Below, one piece after another: positions 32,744 to 43,603 of a stretch of DNA of 64,000 nucleotides (its first letter is position 1; the number at the start of each line of letters is the position of its first letter). Made by a program: the position numbers and the translations under genes. This DNA comes from Helicoverpa zea (taxonomy: Eukaryota > Arthropoda > Insecta > Lepidoptera > Noctuidae), in assembly GCF_022581195.2 (NCBI RefSeq), contig NC_061482.1, forward strand, positions 8,804,001-8,868,000, given 5' to 3'. The notes beneath the pieces are model-generated. The model was not told the DNA's origin and searched no databases. It saw nothing but the letters and a program-made list of their open reading frames with translations.

Positions 32744-33587
32744 ACCATATTTTTTTTTACCTCACTAGATTTTAAACAAAATTTCATGAAAATCGGCTAT
32801 TGGCAATAGGTTCCTGTTCCATTGGAAAGTTTTTTTTAAATATTATTTTTTGGAATTGTATGATGATGAATGAAAGGAGATGAATAAAAGAAAAGGATGA
32901 TCGTGCAGGATATGAACGGTGTAGCTCGGTGTGTCCTTCCTTTTTATGTCTTTTGTCATTGTGCGTTTCTTCGTCAACCGCAAATATATTTTTCTCATAA
33001 TATTGTGAGAATCGAACAAACATAAAAATGGAACAAGAGACATTTCTTTGGGTGATGTATAAAGTCATCGGTTTATTGCTACTACAAAGTTCTAAAATTG
33101 AGCATTCGGCAGGTAGTTCGTCGGTTTCTAGCCATTCCATCTTCTAGAATGACAAAAGTATACATGACGTTCATATGTATGTATTGATATCCTAACATTT
33201 TTCAACGTTATAATAGGGTTTCAGAGTGACCGCCTGTAGGGCTCCTGATATGCATATTTTCAACCTAACCTAATGTAAGTCAGCTTGATATAACACCTGG
33301 CCAAATTCCTCGTCCTCTTTGTGACCTATGCTTGCTTGAGTACTATATGTGTTGTATAAATAGATTACAAGTAAAAATTAACATCAATGCATACAAAGCC
33401 GTAATTTTCCAAAAAATAATCCTTTATTCTTTATTTTAAAAAAGAATTAGAACATAAAACAATGACCCCGTTCAATAGTTTTTTCATATAAAAGGCTATC
33501 AGTCCTAGCTTACGCTCATTCAGAAATCTGATTTAGTCAATTATAAGCGATTCAAGATATTTTTCGCGGAAAGTTGTTATTGAAAAA
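32744..33587. other. non-coding between two transposase pseudogenes
   Basis: No gene or clear TIR. It must contain the right end of the piggyBac element and the left end of the Tc1-type element, but I could not define either. Confidence 0.4.
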
Positions 33588-34625
33588 ATGCCAAGAGAAA
33601 TGTCAGAGGTTTTACGAGCTAGAATAGTATCTTAGTCTTAGTTATCTTATGGAAGAAGGATACACCACGAGACTAATAGCACGCAGACTTGCTATAGCCC
33701 AATCCTGTGTCGTGGCTACGTTGCAGAGGTATCACGGAATGGGGAATTTAGCTGACCGACCCCGCAGCGGTCGCCCAGCTGTTTTGACATCTGCCCAAAA
33801 GCGCTATATTAGATTGCTGGCAGCCCGTGATCCAACAATCAATGCCACTAAAATAAAAGCAGAAGTCAGGGCCACCTCTGGGCTTGCAGTTAGCACGCAG
33901 ACGGTTCGCAATTGCTTGCACCAGGCTGGATTACGAGCACGGAGGCCAAGGCGAGCTCCACTCAATTCCCGGCAACGTCAACAACGAAGATTGCAGTGGG
34001 GTAGACTTCGGCAGAATGAAGGTGACGACGAAAACATTTGGCAAAACTGTATGTTCGTTAACAAATCCCGAATCAGCACTCATCCAAATAACTGACGTGT
34101 CCGTGTCTGGAGAAGACCAGGCGACCGTGAAAGACAAAGAACTGCCACTGGGATAGTTCAGAAAGGCGGAAAATTTGTGTCCATTTGGAGTGGCATTATG
34201 ATTGGAGGTAGAACGCCTTTGATCCCGTATTGGGGCTTCATGACAGCAGACATGTACAAAGCAGTTGCTATTGATGATATCGTCGGACCATTCCGAGTAA
34301 ACCATGGGCACCAATTTGTACTGGTCGATGATAATGCGCCCGCACATCGAGCTCAACGAGTCAATGCTGCTCTTCAAGAATACGATCTCACACGATTACA
34401 CTGGCCTGCCGGCTCGCCCGACTTAAACCCAATAGAGCACGCTTGGGATGCTTAAACGAGTAGTATGTAACCGTGAGCCACGTCCCCAGACAGTTCCAGA
34501 GCTCAGGGAAGCCGCTATTGAAGAATGGGAGGTTACCCCAGGAAATGCTGGATAACTTGATCCTCAGCATGCCCAGTAGGATCTTCGCATGTGTTCGAGC
34601 AAGGGGAGGAGTTATTTTATATTGA
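33588..34625 (+). pseudogene. Tc1-type (IS630/Tc1) transposase, decayed
   Basis: The natural start is ATG 33588 (MPREMSEVLRARIVS), followed by stops near 33633 and 33639. The frame from 33649 gives EEGYTTRLIARRLAIAQSCV, a helix-turn-helix, then DRPRSGRPAVLTSAQKRYIR and the second DNA-binding domain up to about residue 110. The first catalytic region reads FVNKSRI where Tc1 proteins have (T)DESR, so the first Asp and the Glu beside it are changed. The second catalytic Asp is kept in FVLVDDNAPAHRAQR (about 34315-34355), and the last acidic residue in SPDLNPIEHAWD. Frame shifts lie near 34148, 34450 and 34545. The C-terminus ends CVRARGGVILY at the stop 34623-34625. TIRs were not found with confidence. 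Confidence 0.88.
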
Positions 34626-35952
34626 ATTTACACATTTTAATAATAAATTGTTGTTTAAGTTCAATTAAACAGTCTTTTTCTTTCTATGAAATTTCTATCA
34701 CAATTACATTATGATTAATGGCTCAATTTTTTTTTAATAAATAATAAAAAATAGTTTTATATTTTAATTTCAAACAGGGTATTTACTTCTATTTAAAGAA
34801 AGCATACAGCATATACTTTTTCTTGATAAAGTTTTTAAAGAATCATAGGAGCTTATGCTATAGATAGCAAACTTTTTTTGATGTGTGTATGTATTTAAGA
34901 TGAAATTATGCTTGTTCCTAAACTGTGATATAGAAAAATGCTGAATAGCCACTTGGTTTCCGAAGCCGTCTTCAAGACCGCTCGCGAAGTTTTATGTTGT
35001 GGAACTTAGCTGTTTGTGCTTGACATTTATTGCTTTTATATTTTAGGAGCCCAAGAAAGACGACTTGCTAAATGTTGTTTAACAACAAACGCCACATTTT
35101 TTTGCGCATTTGTTAATTAAATCTTAAGCACTTCTTCTTCGTTTAAGTAGAATGAAATTGCTTTTGAGTGTAACGAAAATTGAAATTTCAGGTCTTACTA
35201 TTATTTACAAAACGATTACCAAGAAAGCAAATTATTTTAAATAATAAAATACACATGTAAAAATAAACTTTTTACACAGAAGTATCAACTACTTTTAGTA
35301 AGTTTAAAGTTAAGACCTCAGAGTCAGAAAAGTAAACAATCTAATGACAAAAACATAAGCTGACTTTTACCTCTCAAACAAGAACAAATACGTTGGACAT
35401 GAATAAACACGAATCTAAAAAAATACAAAAAACACAACAAAGATTTATGCTCTATCAAATAATTAGGATATGATTCGCATCGTGCGAATGAATCTGCTAT
35501 TTTGTGGAACTAAAACGAACCTTCTGTTCGGGGAACATGGATAAGAGACGTTATTTTCCAAAGCCATGCCGCCTCCGGCTTATAAATTAATTCAAATAGT
35601 AATTAGCGGCCATTAAATATGTACCTATAATTAAGGGTATGCAGAATCACAGCCAAACCAATCTTTGTGTACAGTTGTCCTAATTTTGTGAATTATAATT
35701 ACCTTCTCATTGTACATACATAACAGCTAGAAACTATCCTCTCGAAATAAATCGCATTAGAAAAGATTATTTACTAAAGTTTAATTAAAATATGAATCAT
35801 CAAGGTGCTGCAAAAAAATAAATTATATCATCTGGCACTTTGTAACTAAAAATTGCATCTACACGTTTCACATTTGAAGGTAAGTAGATTATGAAGGAGG
35901 ATGTTTGCTTATTAAATGGTCCTATGTATTTTTACTGTATATGTATTTTTAG
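34626..35952. other. non-coding, no recognised feature
   Basis: AT-rich DNA without a supported gene or repeat. Confidence 0.4.
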
Positions 35953-36140
35953 AGGTCAATCCTCCTTGCGCCCAACCTGCACCGACCAGGCTGACAAGAA
36001 AAAGAAGTTACGAAGTCCAGAGGGATGATAGACCTAAAAAAGTTGTCATGATTACCTAGTTATCTTCAATATTGTATTTTCAATAATTTAGTTTTGATGC
36101 CGTTAGCTCATTTATAAAAGTAATGTTTGTAAGTAATAAA
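35953..36140 (+). repeat. repeat shared with 28108-28290
   Basis: Blocks 'aatcctccttgcgcccaac', 'aagaagttacgaag', 'caatattgtatttt' and 'tttgtaagtaataaaact' match 28108-28290 in order. It ends directly before the TIR element at 36178. Confidence 0.6.
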
Positions 36141-36177
36141 ACTTCCACGGTAGTATGTATGAATTGTGTGTTTTTAA

Positions 36178-36787
36178 GGGAGAATTCCGTGCATCGCGAC
36201 TGTCGCGGCCGCGCGCAGCCTACGACAGTCGTCGATCCCTCGCGACAATTGTCAACCTATGAAAATGTATGGCACCGCTGCTGAGGCCCGCGACAGAGGC
36301 GCACGGCCGAAAAATGGCTTGAGCCGCGCGGCAGTGTCTTGAAATTAGTAAATTTTGTTCGTCCGTTCCCTCTAGTCGAAGTGCTAATTGATATCCTTGA
36401 AGAAGGGGAGGAGCTGATGACGAGCTGCTGTGGCTGTATTATAAAAATAGATTACCAATCGACCCTATCTTTAAAGAGTAGAAATGAAGAAGGATACTAC
36501 CAAATACTGATTCAAAAGCATTTGTATTATAATGGAAACAAAAGGAAGTTTTGCCGACTAAATAAAAAACAATTAAATTCTGGTTTTACTAAGATCCTAT
36601 AGATGTTATAAAGCGCTAGACATAGTAAAGATGCGTACGGCCGCGCGCAGCTCACGTCATTCGTCGGCCGCACGCGTCTGTTGCGGGCCTCGGCAGCGGT
36701 GTCATGCTATTGTTAGTTGACTATTGTCGCGGACGACTGTCGTAGGCCGCGCGCGACCGCGACAGTCGCGATGCACGAAATTCTACC
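36178..36787. mobile_element. Harbinger-type deletion derivative with long TIRs
   Basis: The left end GGGAGAATTCCGTGCATCGC and the right end (GGTAGAATTTCGTGCATCGC read inwards) start inverted repeats of about 160-170 bases that continue through 'gactgtcgcgg' and 'cctacgacagtcgtc'. TTAA lies outside both ends (36174-36177, 36788-36791), which also allows a 3-bp TTA or TAA target. The middle carries a remnant frame (36339-36602) that looks like the N-terminus of a PIF/Harbinger transposase. No DDE domain remains, so the element depends on a source elsewhere. Confidence 0.8.
36339..36602 (+). pseudogene. N-terminal remnant of a Harbinger-type transposase
   Basis: The 87-codon frame has VLIDILEEGEELMT near its start and SRNEEGYYQILIQKHLYYNG, then FCRLNKKQLN. 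The N-terminal part of PIF/Harbinger transposases has a similar acidic stretch, then 'R..EG.F..L...L' and a 'F..YFR(M/L)' segment. Only this beginning survives, and the catalytic DDE core is absent. I infer the family from this weak resemblance and the TIR/TSD form of the element. Confidence 0.5.
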
Positions 36788-37074
36788 TTAAATGTTTATC
36801 TACCCCTTCTGATTAGATTTTTAAGAGTATGTATTTCTTGACCAAGGATGAATAGGCCGCATTTCAATTTCCTGTCATTCTACGTTCAAATTGTTGGTGA
36901 TTCAGATGGAAAAAAAAAATAACAGTGCTGAAAATACTGAAAATAAAAATGTTTGAATTTATTTAAACGATCGTCACTGAAGCGGTCGTCAGTGTTGTCT
37001 TCGATGATCATACCATATTTTTGTAAGGATAACCCTGTTTATTTTAGTGTTTAAAATGGTATGAGAAATCAGAG

Positions 37075-37600
37075 CGCTTGTTCACGGCATGTTTTTTCCA
37101 CATTAATCCAAGCTTTTTTTTTCAGCGCAGTCAAAAGAAGGTGATGCCTTGTTCACGGACGAGCTTTTATTGTAACTCATCATCATATCAAAAATTACCG
37201 CCGTGCCTACGTATGGCGAATTTACCGCAGTTTTTCACGACAGAAAAACGTGTATTAATAAGAGGCCCAAGAGCTCTTGTACACGGCAGGTTTTTTAAAC
37301 GTACGAAGCCATTTGCCGTGCATTAAAAAAGGGAGGCCAACAAATCGTGCAACATTGTACCCGGCATGGCGAAGCTACCGGCTAAGACAACTGGCAGGTG
37401 AGACTCAGTTCAGATGTTTTTAAAATAGTTCCATGCAAAAATACTGTGTGCCATATCTACGTATAACGGCGGCACCGCGATGAGGTTCTGCCGTATATCT
37501 TTACAAGCTCTCATAGTGACTCAGACAGCAGTACAACATTGACTGCCGTGCTTATGTACGGTTACTTTACCGTACGTACCGTAGATTTTTACAGCACTAA
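37075..37600. repeat. degenerate repeated motifs ('ttgt.cacggcatg', 'ccgtgc.tacgtatgg')
   Basis: Related strings recur at short intervals: 'ttgttcacggcatg' (about 37079), 'ttgttcacggacg' (about 37150), 'ttgtacacggcagg' (about 37277) and 'ttgtacccggcatgg' (about 37355). 'gccgtgcctacgtatgg' (about 37200) is echoed by 'gccgtgcttatgtacgg' (about 37546). The longest frame (37078-37326) shows no family. Nature unknown. Confidence 0.45.
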
Positions 37601-37615
37601 AATGTATTATAAATG

Positions 37616-37798
37616 CTATGGCTGCCGACCCCGCACGAGCCACGACTGCATGAAATCAGTCGATTCCTGAGGGCTACTGCACATGCTGTTGCGTTTTCGA
37701 TCCAAAACGGTTTCATGTAAATACATAGTAAAGAGTAGTTCAGTAGCGGCCGATTTCATGCGAATGCGACACCTGCGGTCGGCCGCGTCAGTAGGCAA
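37616..37798. repeat. imperfect inverted repeat
   Basis: 'gctgccgaccccgca' with 'gcatgaaatc' on the left is matched in inverted form by 'gatttcatgcgaatgcgac' and 'tgcggtcggccgc' on the right, about 100 bases apart. It may be a small MITE, but no target duplication was seen. Confidence 0.4.
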
Positions 37799-38720
37799 CT
37801 AGCTTTCAAAATGTACCTTAAGACTGCATGTGCGCATACACTTTTTCAGTTTTTATCCACTACTGTTTGACCGTGCTTTTTAAAGAAGCTATCCACGAGT
37901 ATGTACAACGAATCCGACTCAATTACTTTAATCTGCATTTTCGGAATCCGAGATTATGCCTTTTATATTCAAGAGTTTAAAAGCATTTGTACACTATACT
38001 ACCTTTTTCAATTTTATTAGAGTGAAGTATTACTGTTACAAGTTAATAGCAATGCCGTACTCTAAGGGTGCTGTTCCAGTTCTATAGATATAAAATGGAT
38101 AGGTTTTAGAGACATTTGACTTTTTTAACTTATGACATTCGTTAATAACAAATATTTGTATCGAAAAATATGCTCTGAATTTATTATTCCAAGTTTAATC
38201 AGATTTTTCTTCGTACGATATTTTCCCCTACGACAGATAAAACGAGAGACCCAGGAACAAGACGAAAGTACTAATACCCCGCCTCTAGATATACATAGTC
38301 GGGAGTGTTATTGGTCAGTGAGAGAAAAGAATAAATACATGTCCATTATTTTAAAGTTATCTTAAAGACGGACCAGTTACTTTTTTGTATTCGTCATGAC
38401 TATTGTATAGTACTATGAGCTCCAAGGTCCTCAAAATAGATCCAGCTAAGATTCTTCTCATCTTTCAACCTCATATTATTAAAAACCAAACAAAACCATA
38501 TTAATTACTACTCTTACTAACAATAAGTCTATATATTTTTATAATCTTATATTTAAAAATATGTATAAACAATATTTTGTAAAATAAATAAATGCACCAC
38601 CAAAAAAAGTCTATATATCAGTATGGATTTAGTTTCCTGTCATATAGTCTCAGGTAGGCCAGCCTTATATCACGTCGGGGTCACCAATGTAGGAGAAACA
38701 TTCTATTTAAAGATCTCTCT
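37799..38720. other. non-coding, no recognised feature
   Basis: AT-rich DNA with no supported feature. Confidence 0.4.
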
Positions 38721-38870
38721 AGGCGGCTGGTTGACGCTTCTCGTGACCAGAAGGCTGGCTATTATCTCGGACAAAGAATCAGCATGGCGATCCAACGAGG
38801 TAATGCTGCCAGCCTCTTGTACGCGCTCCCAGTTGACAGCGATGGGGACAAATTTTTTGACGCTTTTTAG
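38721..38870 (+). pseudogene. retroelement C-terminal fragment 3 (best preserved)
   Basis: An uninterrupted 49-codon end: RRLVDASRDQKAGYYLGQ, RISMAIQRGNAASLLYAL, PVDSDGDKFFDAF and a stop. It continues into a 3' UTR that ends near 38960 ('aaataaaacatgtattg'). It is the clearest copy of the C-terminus seen also at 18024, 18299, 22755/27480, 40135 and 41093. 5'-truncated at 38721 or slightly before. Confidence 0.8.
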
Positions 38871-38965
38871 TTGTTTGTTTTACTAGGATAGTTTTTGATA
38901 TTTATTGTAAATTATCTATGTAAGTAAAATTGTAAATAAAACATGTATTGTATATTAATTATAAT

Positions 38966-40134
38966 CAAGGAGAAACAAACTTTTACTTATATTTAAATAC
39001 ATAGATAGATAGGATATTCTTTATTATACACTTATCTCCTACTACGAACGAAAACCGCCTGGTTTGACAAGCCTTGTTTTCTAGAACGTAGCTGTCAAAC
39101 CAACCGGCCGGTACCAATGAGTACTCATGTTTATACAAAAAGGGAGCTCACTAAATCACCCGCTTCCAGAGACCGACAAGGGCGATAATAAGCCTATCTA
39201 ACCTAACCTAACATTTAAAAGACCAAAGACAATAAAATAGTAAATCTTCAAACGAACCTTTTTTTTTTTTTTCAAAACTAAAATTTTAATGCGTTGCCAT
39301 TTTCTAGACCATTTTCAAATATTATGACAAGACCTTAAAATTAACTATATAACGAAAAGACAAAAAGCATTAACCACCTCTCTGCGACAAAAAAAACAAC
39401 ATGAGCTTCAAATGCTCATGTTCGTTTCATCCAATAAGAACTCGTTCATAAAATCATCCATTTAGTTTCCTACATCGATTCAAAGTCGGACATTTCAAAA
39501 GAAAAAACGATAGGCATTATCCAAATTCACCTTACCTATGTACATGCTGTTCGAAACGATATGTGAACAACTTTTGAAAACCCAACTTCAAAGACCTAAA
39601 ACACGTCATTACTGGAAAACAATCATCGAAAAGCTCTATTAGGTACGTACACGACAATTCTCGTTCACACGCACACTTAGACGAGACGAACGCGCCGAAA
39701 CAACGTTTGAGTAGCGACGTTTATTATCATGCGCTGTTTTTGGTTATTAAAATAGCTATCTACATTCTTATTTAAAACAACTTCATATATTAATTACCAC
39801 ATTTCACAAAAATCAAAAATGATTATCAGTCCACAACGACAAACAAAAGATAGTGAAAGCTGTCATTCACGATACGCCAAAATTAATGATTAAATTCTAC
39901 AATATAATGGCTGGAAAATCGATCCTATTCGCAAACAAACCTTTTTGGTTTTTTTTTTTGGTGTTCTTCGAAACAGGTTCAAATGGAATACCTAGGGGAA
40001 TTAGGCATGGACAGTGTTTGCTACGTTTTTGTCATAAATGTTGAAATTTTCACCTAGTCTGATATATTTATATTCATTTTATTCTAATTTTTTTTTCCAT
40101 ACATACAATTTATAATAAGAACAAGGACAAAGAG
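38966..40134. other. non-coding, no recognised feature
   Basis: No gene recognised. The short 'aacctaacctaac' at about 39197 is only two to three units and is not a telomere. Confidence 0.4.
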
Positions 40135-40250
40135 GCTTGCCGACGCTTCACATGACCAGAGGGTTGGCTTCTTCTTCGGACAAGGAATTCGGACAGTGTC
40201 ATAGTCTTCTGTTTCCGGAGGACAGCGATGCGACGCCTAGCACTCAACTA
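40135..40250 (+). pseudogene. retroelement C-terminal fragment 4
   Basis: 'gacgcttcacatgaccag' reads DASHDQRVGFFFGQ, then a deletion joins it to '...SLLFPEDSDATPST'. It is diverged and frameshifted. Confidence 0.6.
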
Positions 40251-40412
40251 GTTATTAAACAGACTCCGTCTTACCACAAAAACTTTTAAACGTCAGTTTA
40301 TGCCTTGTCTAAAAAAATGTCAAATTATGACGTTGACATATGGTTCATTTTGCAGTCACAATTTTATTAGACAAGTGTAAAACAGGGTTTAAAGTTTTTG
40401 TAGTAAGGCCAA

Positions 40413-40464
40413 CTGTGTCGTACCTAATCACATAAAATTAAATACGTTAATATACTGGTTAATA
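40413..40464. repeat. 'ggtgtgtcgtacct' TIR family, copy 3, left part
   Basis: 'ctgtgtcgtacctaatcac' followed by 'aaattaaatacg' matches the left end of copy 2 (13196-13230). The copy is then broken by the MITE at 40467-41014 and by a retroelement tail. Its right part is at 41287-41356. Confidence 0.65.
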
Positions 40465-40466
40465 TA

Positions 40467-41014
40467 CAGGGTGTCCAATAAATAGCACGACATACTGCAG
40501 GGGGTGATAGCTTGGGTCACTACCTATCAATACAACACAATATATGTTCTACAAAATCTTACGGATTTACAGTTTTACAAAATTCTCCGAAATACCGAAA
40601 AATCTCTACCTTGAAACAGATTTTTAAGCATCTCGTAATGAAAAAATCCTTTTTTAGTACTTTTTTTACATCAAATTATTCGTGAATGGTTACTTTACTC
40701 ATTAATACCTAAGTCTTTTTTCTATCAAAAACAAGAATGTTTTCAAGAAATACTATTTTTTGTTTAAATTTGCACAGAACTATTTTCTAATCACTTAAGC
40801 TTAACCTACCGTGGTGAAAAAAAAATGTATGGGGCAGTTTTGTGCAACAAACTTAAAAAATTGCTTGTTTAATGGTGATTTTGGAAAGATACAATATTAG
40901 TGTAGTTAAATCCGTAAGATTTTGCTGAACATAATACCTATTGTGTTGTATTGGTAGGTAGTGACCCAAGCTATCACCCCCTGCAGTATGTCGTGCTATT
41001 TACTGGACACCCTG
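40467..41014. mobile_element. mariner-type MITE with long TIRs and TA target
   Basis: The ends are CAGGGTGTCCAATAAATAGC and the near-identical inverted CAGGGTGTCCAGTAAATAGC. The inverted repeats run for about 110 bases per side (through 'actgcagggggtgatagc' and 'atcttacggattta'). TA dinucleotides lie outside both ends (40465-40466, 41015-41016), the target of Tc1/mariner elements. The interior has no frame of note. Confidence 0.85.
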
Positions 41015-41092
41015 TATGTCGCTTAGCACAAAGAAATAAATAAAATACTTAAAATTAAAAAAAATAAAAAACAAACAAAGTAAATAGAATAA

Positions 41093-41171
41093 GCTGGCAA
41101 TACAGCCAGCCTGTTGGGTTCACACTGCCGGGTGACAGCGATGAGGATAAATTTTTTGACGCCCTTTATAA
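41093..41171 (+). pseudogene. retroelement C-terminal fragment 5
   Basis: 'ggcaatacagccagcctgttggg' (GNTASLLG) and, after a shift, 'PGDSDEDKFFDAL' and a stop. A 3' UTR-like stretch follows to about 41285. Confidence 0.65.
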
Positions 41172-41286
41172 GTTTTAAGTTTTCTTTTTGTACCTATGTA
41201 AATATAGATTTAGTTTATTTCAAAATATAATGTACGATGCTTAGATAATTGAGATTGATATTAGAAACAATAAATATAATAAAATG

Positions 41287-41356
41287 TGCGAGAATTAGAA
41301 CACCATATAAGAGTCAGTCATTATAAACATCGGAAATTCTCCCTTGAAAACTGAAA
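41287..41356. repeat. 'ggtgtgtcgtacct' TIR family, copy 3, right part
   Basis: 'cgagaattagaacaccat', 'aagagtcagtcattataaac' and 'cttgaaaactga' match 13234-13239 plus 13405-13463 without the 163-bp insert found there. Confidence 0.75.
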
Positions 41357-41834
41357 CTAAACTGGAACTTTGTAAACTTTGTAAAACACACTTATATAAG
41401 CTTCATTTGTAACTATGTATGTATGTAAGAAAATTTTGGAATCTTTATATGACCCTCTTCCCGGTTTCGATTAGGATGAAATTTTGCACACTACTATTTA
41501 TATAAAATATTATTTTTATTATTGTACAACAATGTCCTAGATTAGTAAGACAAGTCTACGTGCCATTACAATTATTCTAGTACTAATGCGTTCGGCAATT
41601 GTATTAGGAATAGTAAAGTTGTAAACAGCAATTAGCGTGTAGTGTAGTGAGTTAATGTGAGTTTTCGATGCTGAAATTGTTTCCCACGTCCCTATTGTTG
41701 ATTACCAAAATTTCTTCATTGTGATAAACGAAGCTGAGAAAATTAAAATATGTAGGTATTCTCTTTAAGACAACGTCTTTATTTGTAAATGATCCTACTA
41801 ATATTATATCACACTTTACCTACTTTCTACTCAT
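41357..41834. other. non-coding, no recognised feature
   Basis: Nothing supported. 'atgtatgtatgta' is a short simple repeat at about 41417. Confidence 0.4.
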
Positions 41835-41935
41835 ATTATAAATGTGAAAGTTTGTGAGAATGTATGGATGTAAGTTTGTTATTTTTTCACGCAAAAACGG
41901 CTGAACAAATTTGGTTGAAAGGACATTGCAAATTT
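41835..41935 (-). repeat. 'tgcgtgaaaaaataacaaac' repeat, minus-strand fragment
   Basis: 'tttgtgagaatgtatggatg' and 'cacgcaaaaacggctgaac' are the inverted form of the end of the repeat at 60207-60392. Confidence 0.6.
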
Positions 41936-42163
41936 GGTTGAAACCAGGAAGTCCACCAGCAAATAATCTCTTAAAAATGCTGTGCGGAAGTACTTGCTTA
42001 AGAAATCGTTGGCAGAATCATCATCATAATAATTTATTGGTATATTGTATGTACATATGTATTTATTTATATAATTGTTATTGTGTGTATTTGTATTGAT
42101 ATTGATGTGTGTTTTTAGTGTTTTATTCATTATTAAGTTTTCGTCTTATTGACTAATGCGCCT

Positions 42164-42280
42164 GGGTTGAGGAGGTCAGAGAGGCAGTCGCTTCTTGTAA
42201 AGCACTGGTACTCAGCTGAATTCGGTTAGACTGGAAGCCGACCCCAACATGGTTGGGATAAAAGGCTCGGAGGATAATGA
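42164..42280 (+). mobile_element. 5'-truncated SINE (type I tail) with 14-bp target duplication
   Basis: Only the 3' part is present: 'gggttgaggaggtcagagag' to 'aaaaggctcggaggataatg'. The 14-bp direct repeat TGACTAATGCGCCT flanks it at 42150-42163 and 42281-42294. 5' truncation with intact duplications fits incomplete reverse transcription. Confidence 0.88.
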
Positions 42281-42294
42281 TGACTAATGCGCCT

Positions 42295-42399
42295 ACCATG
42301 TTTTCTCTGCATCACCCTAAGGTTGACTGGAAAGAATACCTATGGCATTAAGTCCGCCTATGTAATATCTTTGTTGCATAAAGTTTAAATAAATAAATT
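42295..42399 (+). repeat. 3' end of a LINE related to the intact copy
   Basis: 'aaggttgactggaaagaat', 'ggcattaagtccgcc' and the tail 'gtttaaataaataaattg' match in order the 3' terminus of the LINE at 22817-27475. The body is missing. Confidence 0.75.
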
Positions 42400-43524
42400 G
42401 CCAGGGTCTGGGCTCAAAGTTTGCCCAGCAATGGGAGTAGTTCCAAGGGGTTCCTTAATGCACCCCGAAAACGACATTCAAATATTTTTGAAATTGATCC
42501 CAATTGTTCCCGAGAAAAATGATTCAAATGTTCTCCATAGGTAGTCACTTTACAAAGCCTGAGCCATTTGCCCAGTAGTGGGAATGGTTAAAATTGGTTC
42601 TTTATTTCACTCTTAACAAGAAACCCAAAAATCTTTGAAATCGGTCCGAGGGTTTACGAGGAAACCCGGTTCTAATGTTCCACAAGAACAGTCACATTAC
42701 AAAGCCCGAACCACGTGCCCAGTGTTCTGTAGTCCAGGGGTCCCGAGGAATTCTAGTAAGACTTCATTTCAATGCTCAGGGTCTGGCTGTCTATCCAGTT
42801 GTGGAAAATGTTGAAATGAGTTATTTTTATTACTATTATTTTAAAATTCCAAGAGCAATGGATTCTAATAAGAACCGACCCTGATTTTCTGAAAAAAGGC
42901 AGTTACCGCAATATATTCGAATCGTTAAGTTCTATATTCAATAGAAATATCTTATCAAGTAAAACTGAGTCTGAGACATGTACCCAAATGATAAGTTTTT
43001 ACTCGATACGTGCCTACAATTTCCGAGAGTTGCTCCCGATTTTTTAGGGTTTCCATCAACAGACCCTGGACCAGATGACAAAGGAATCATTTGGGAAGTA
43101 AACCCTTTGGATCATTAAATAATTGTTTAAATCGGTTAGCAAACGAAGGAGTTATGCGCGTACAACCGTAAAAAGAATACAAACGAACTGAGAACCTCCT
43201 CTATTTTTGGAAGTTGGTAAAAAAATTGTTGTCGAGTACAACACCACGTATTTATCAATTAATATAATTAATTTCAATCAAGATAGTAAAAGTGGAATAG
43301 TCAAGAGTTTGTAAGCATATTTTTGGTAATATGGGATAAGAGTAAAACCAGTTTTTCTCAGGACTCCTGGATAGATTTTGAAATGCTTTGGTCTGGGAAC
43401 TAATATATAATATAAGCTTATGGAACATACGTAAAATACTATGCGCATAACACACTCACACGCACACTGTGGGCAACATTGAGCCCAACCTCCATACAAA
43501 GAATAGCATTGTCATTGGTATGTA
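42400..43524. other. non-coding, repeat-like sentences
   Basis: No gene. At 42405-42750 related strings recur ('aggg..tgggctcaaagtttgcccag', 'aagcctgagccatttgccc', 'aagcccgaaccacgtgccc'), so this may be an old tandemly arranged or multi-copy repeat. Confidence 0.4.
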
Positions 43525-43603
43525 GATAGGTGATACCCTGGATTAACACAGGCTGCTTTTTATCAACAAACCACGCAGGCGAAACCGCGGGCAGAAGCTA
43601 GTT
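43525..43603 (-). repeat. 'ctagcttctgcccgcgg' repeat, minus-strand fragment
   Basis: 'ggtgataccctggattaac' and 'gcgaaaccgcgggcagaagc' are the inverted form of the start of the repeat at 60207. Confidence 0.65.

Noticed and set aside
39190..39211. Telomere-like 'aacctaacctaac'
   Set aside because: Only two to three units of the insect TTAGG repeat; far too short to be telomeric.
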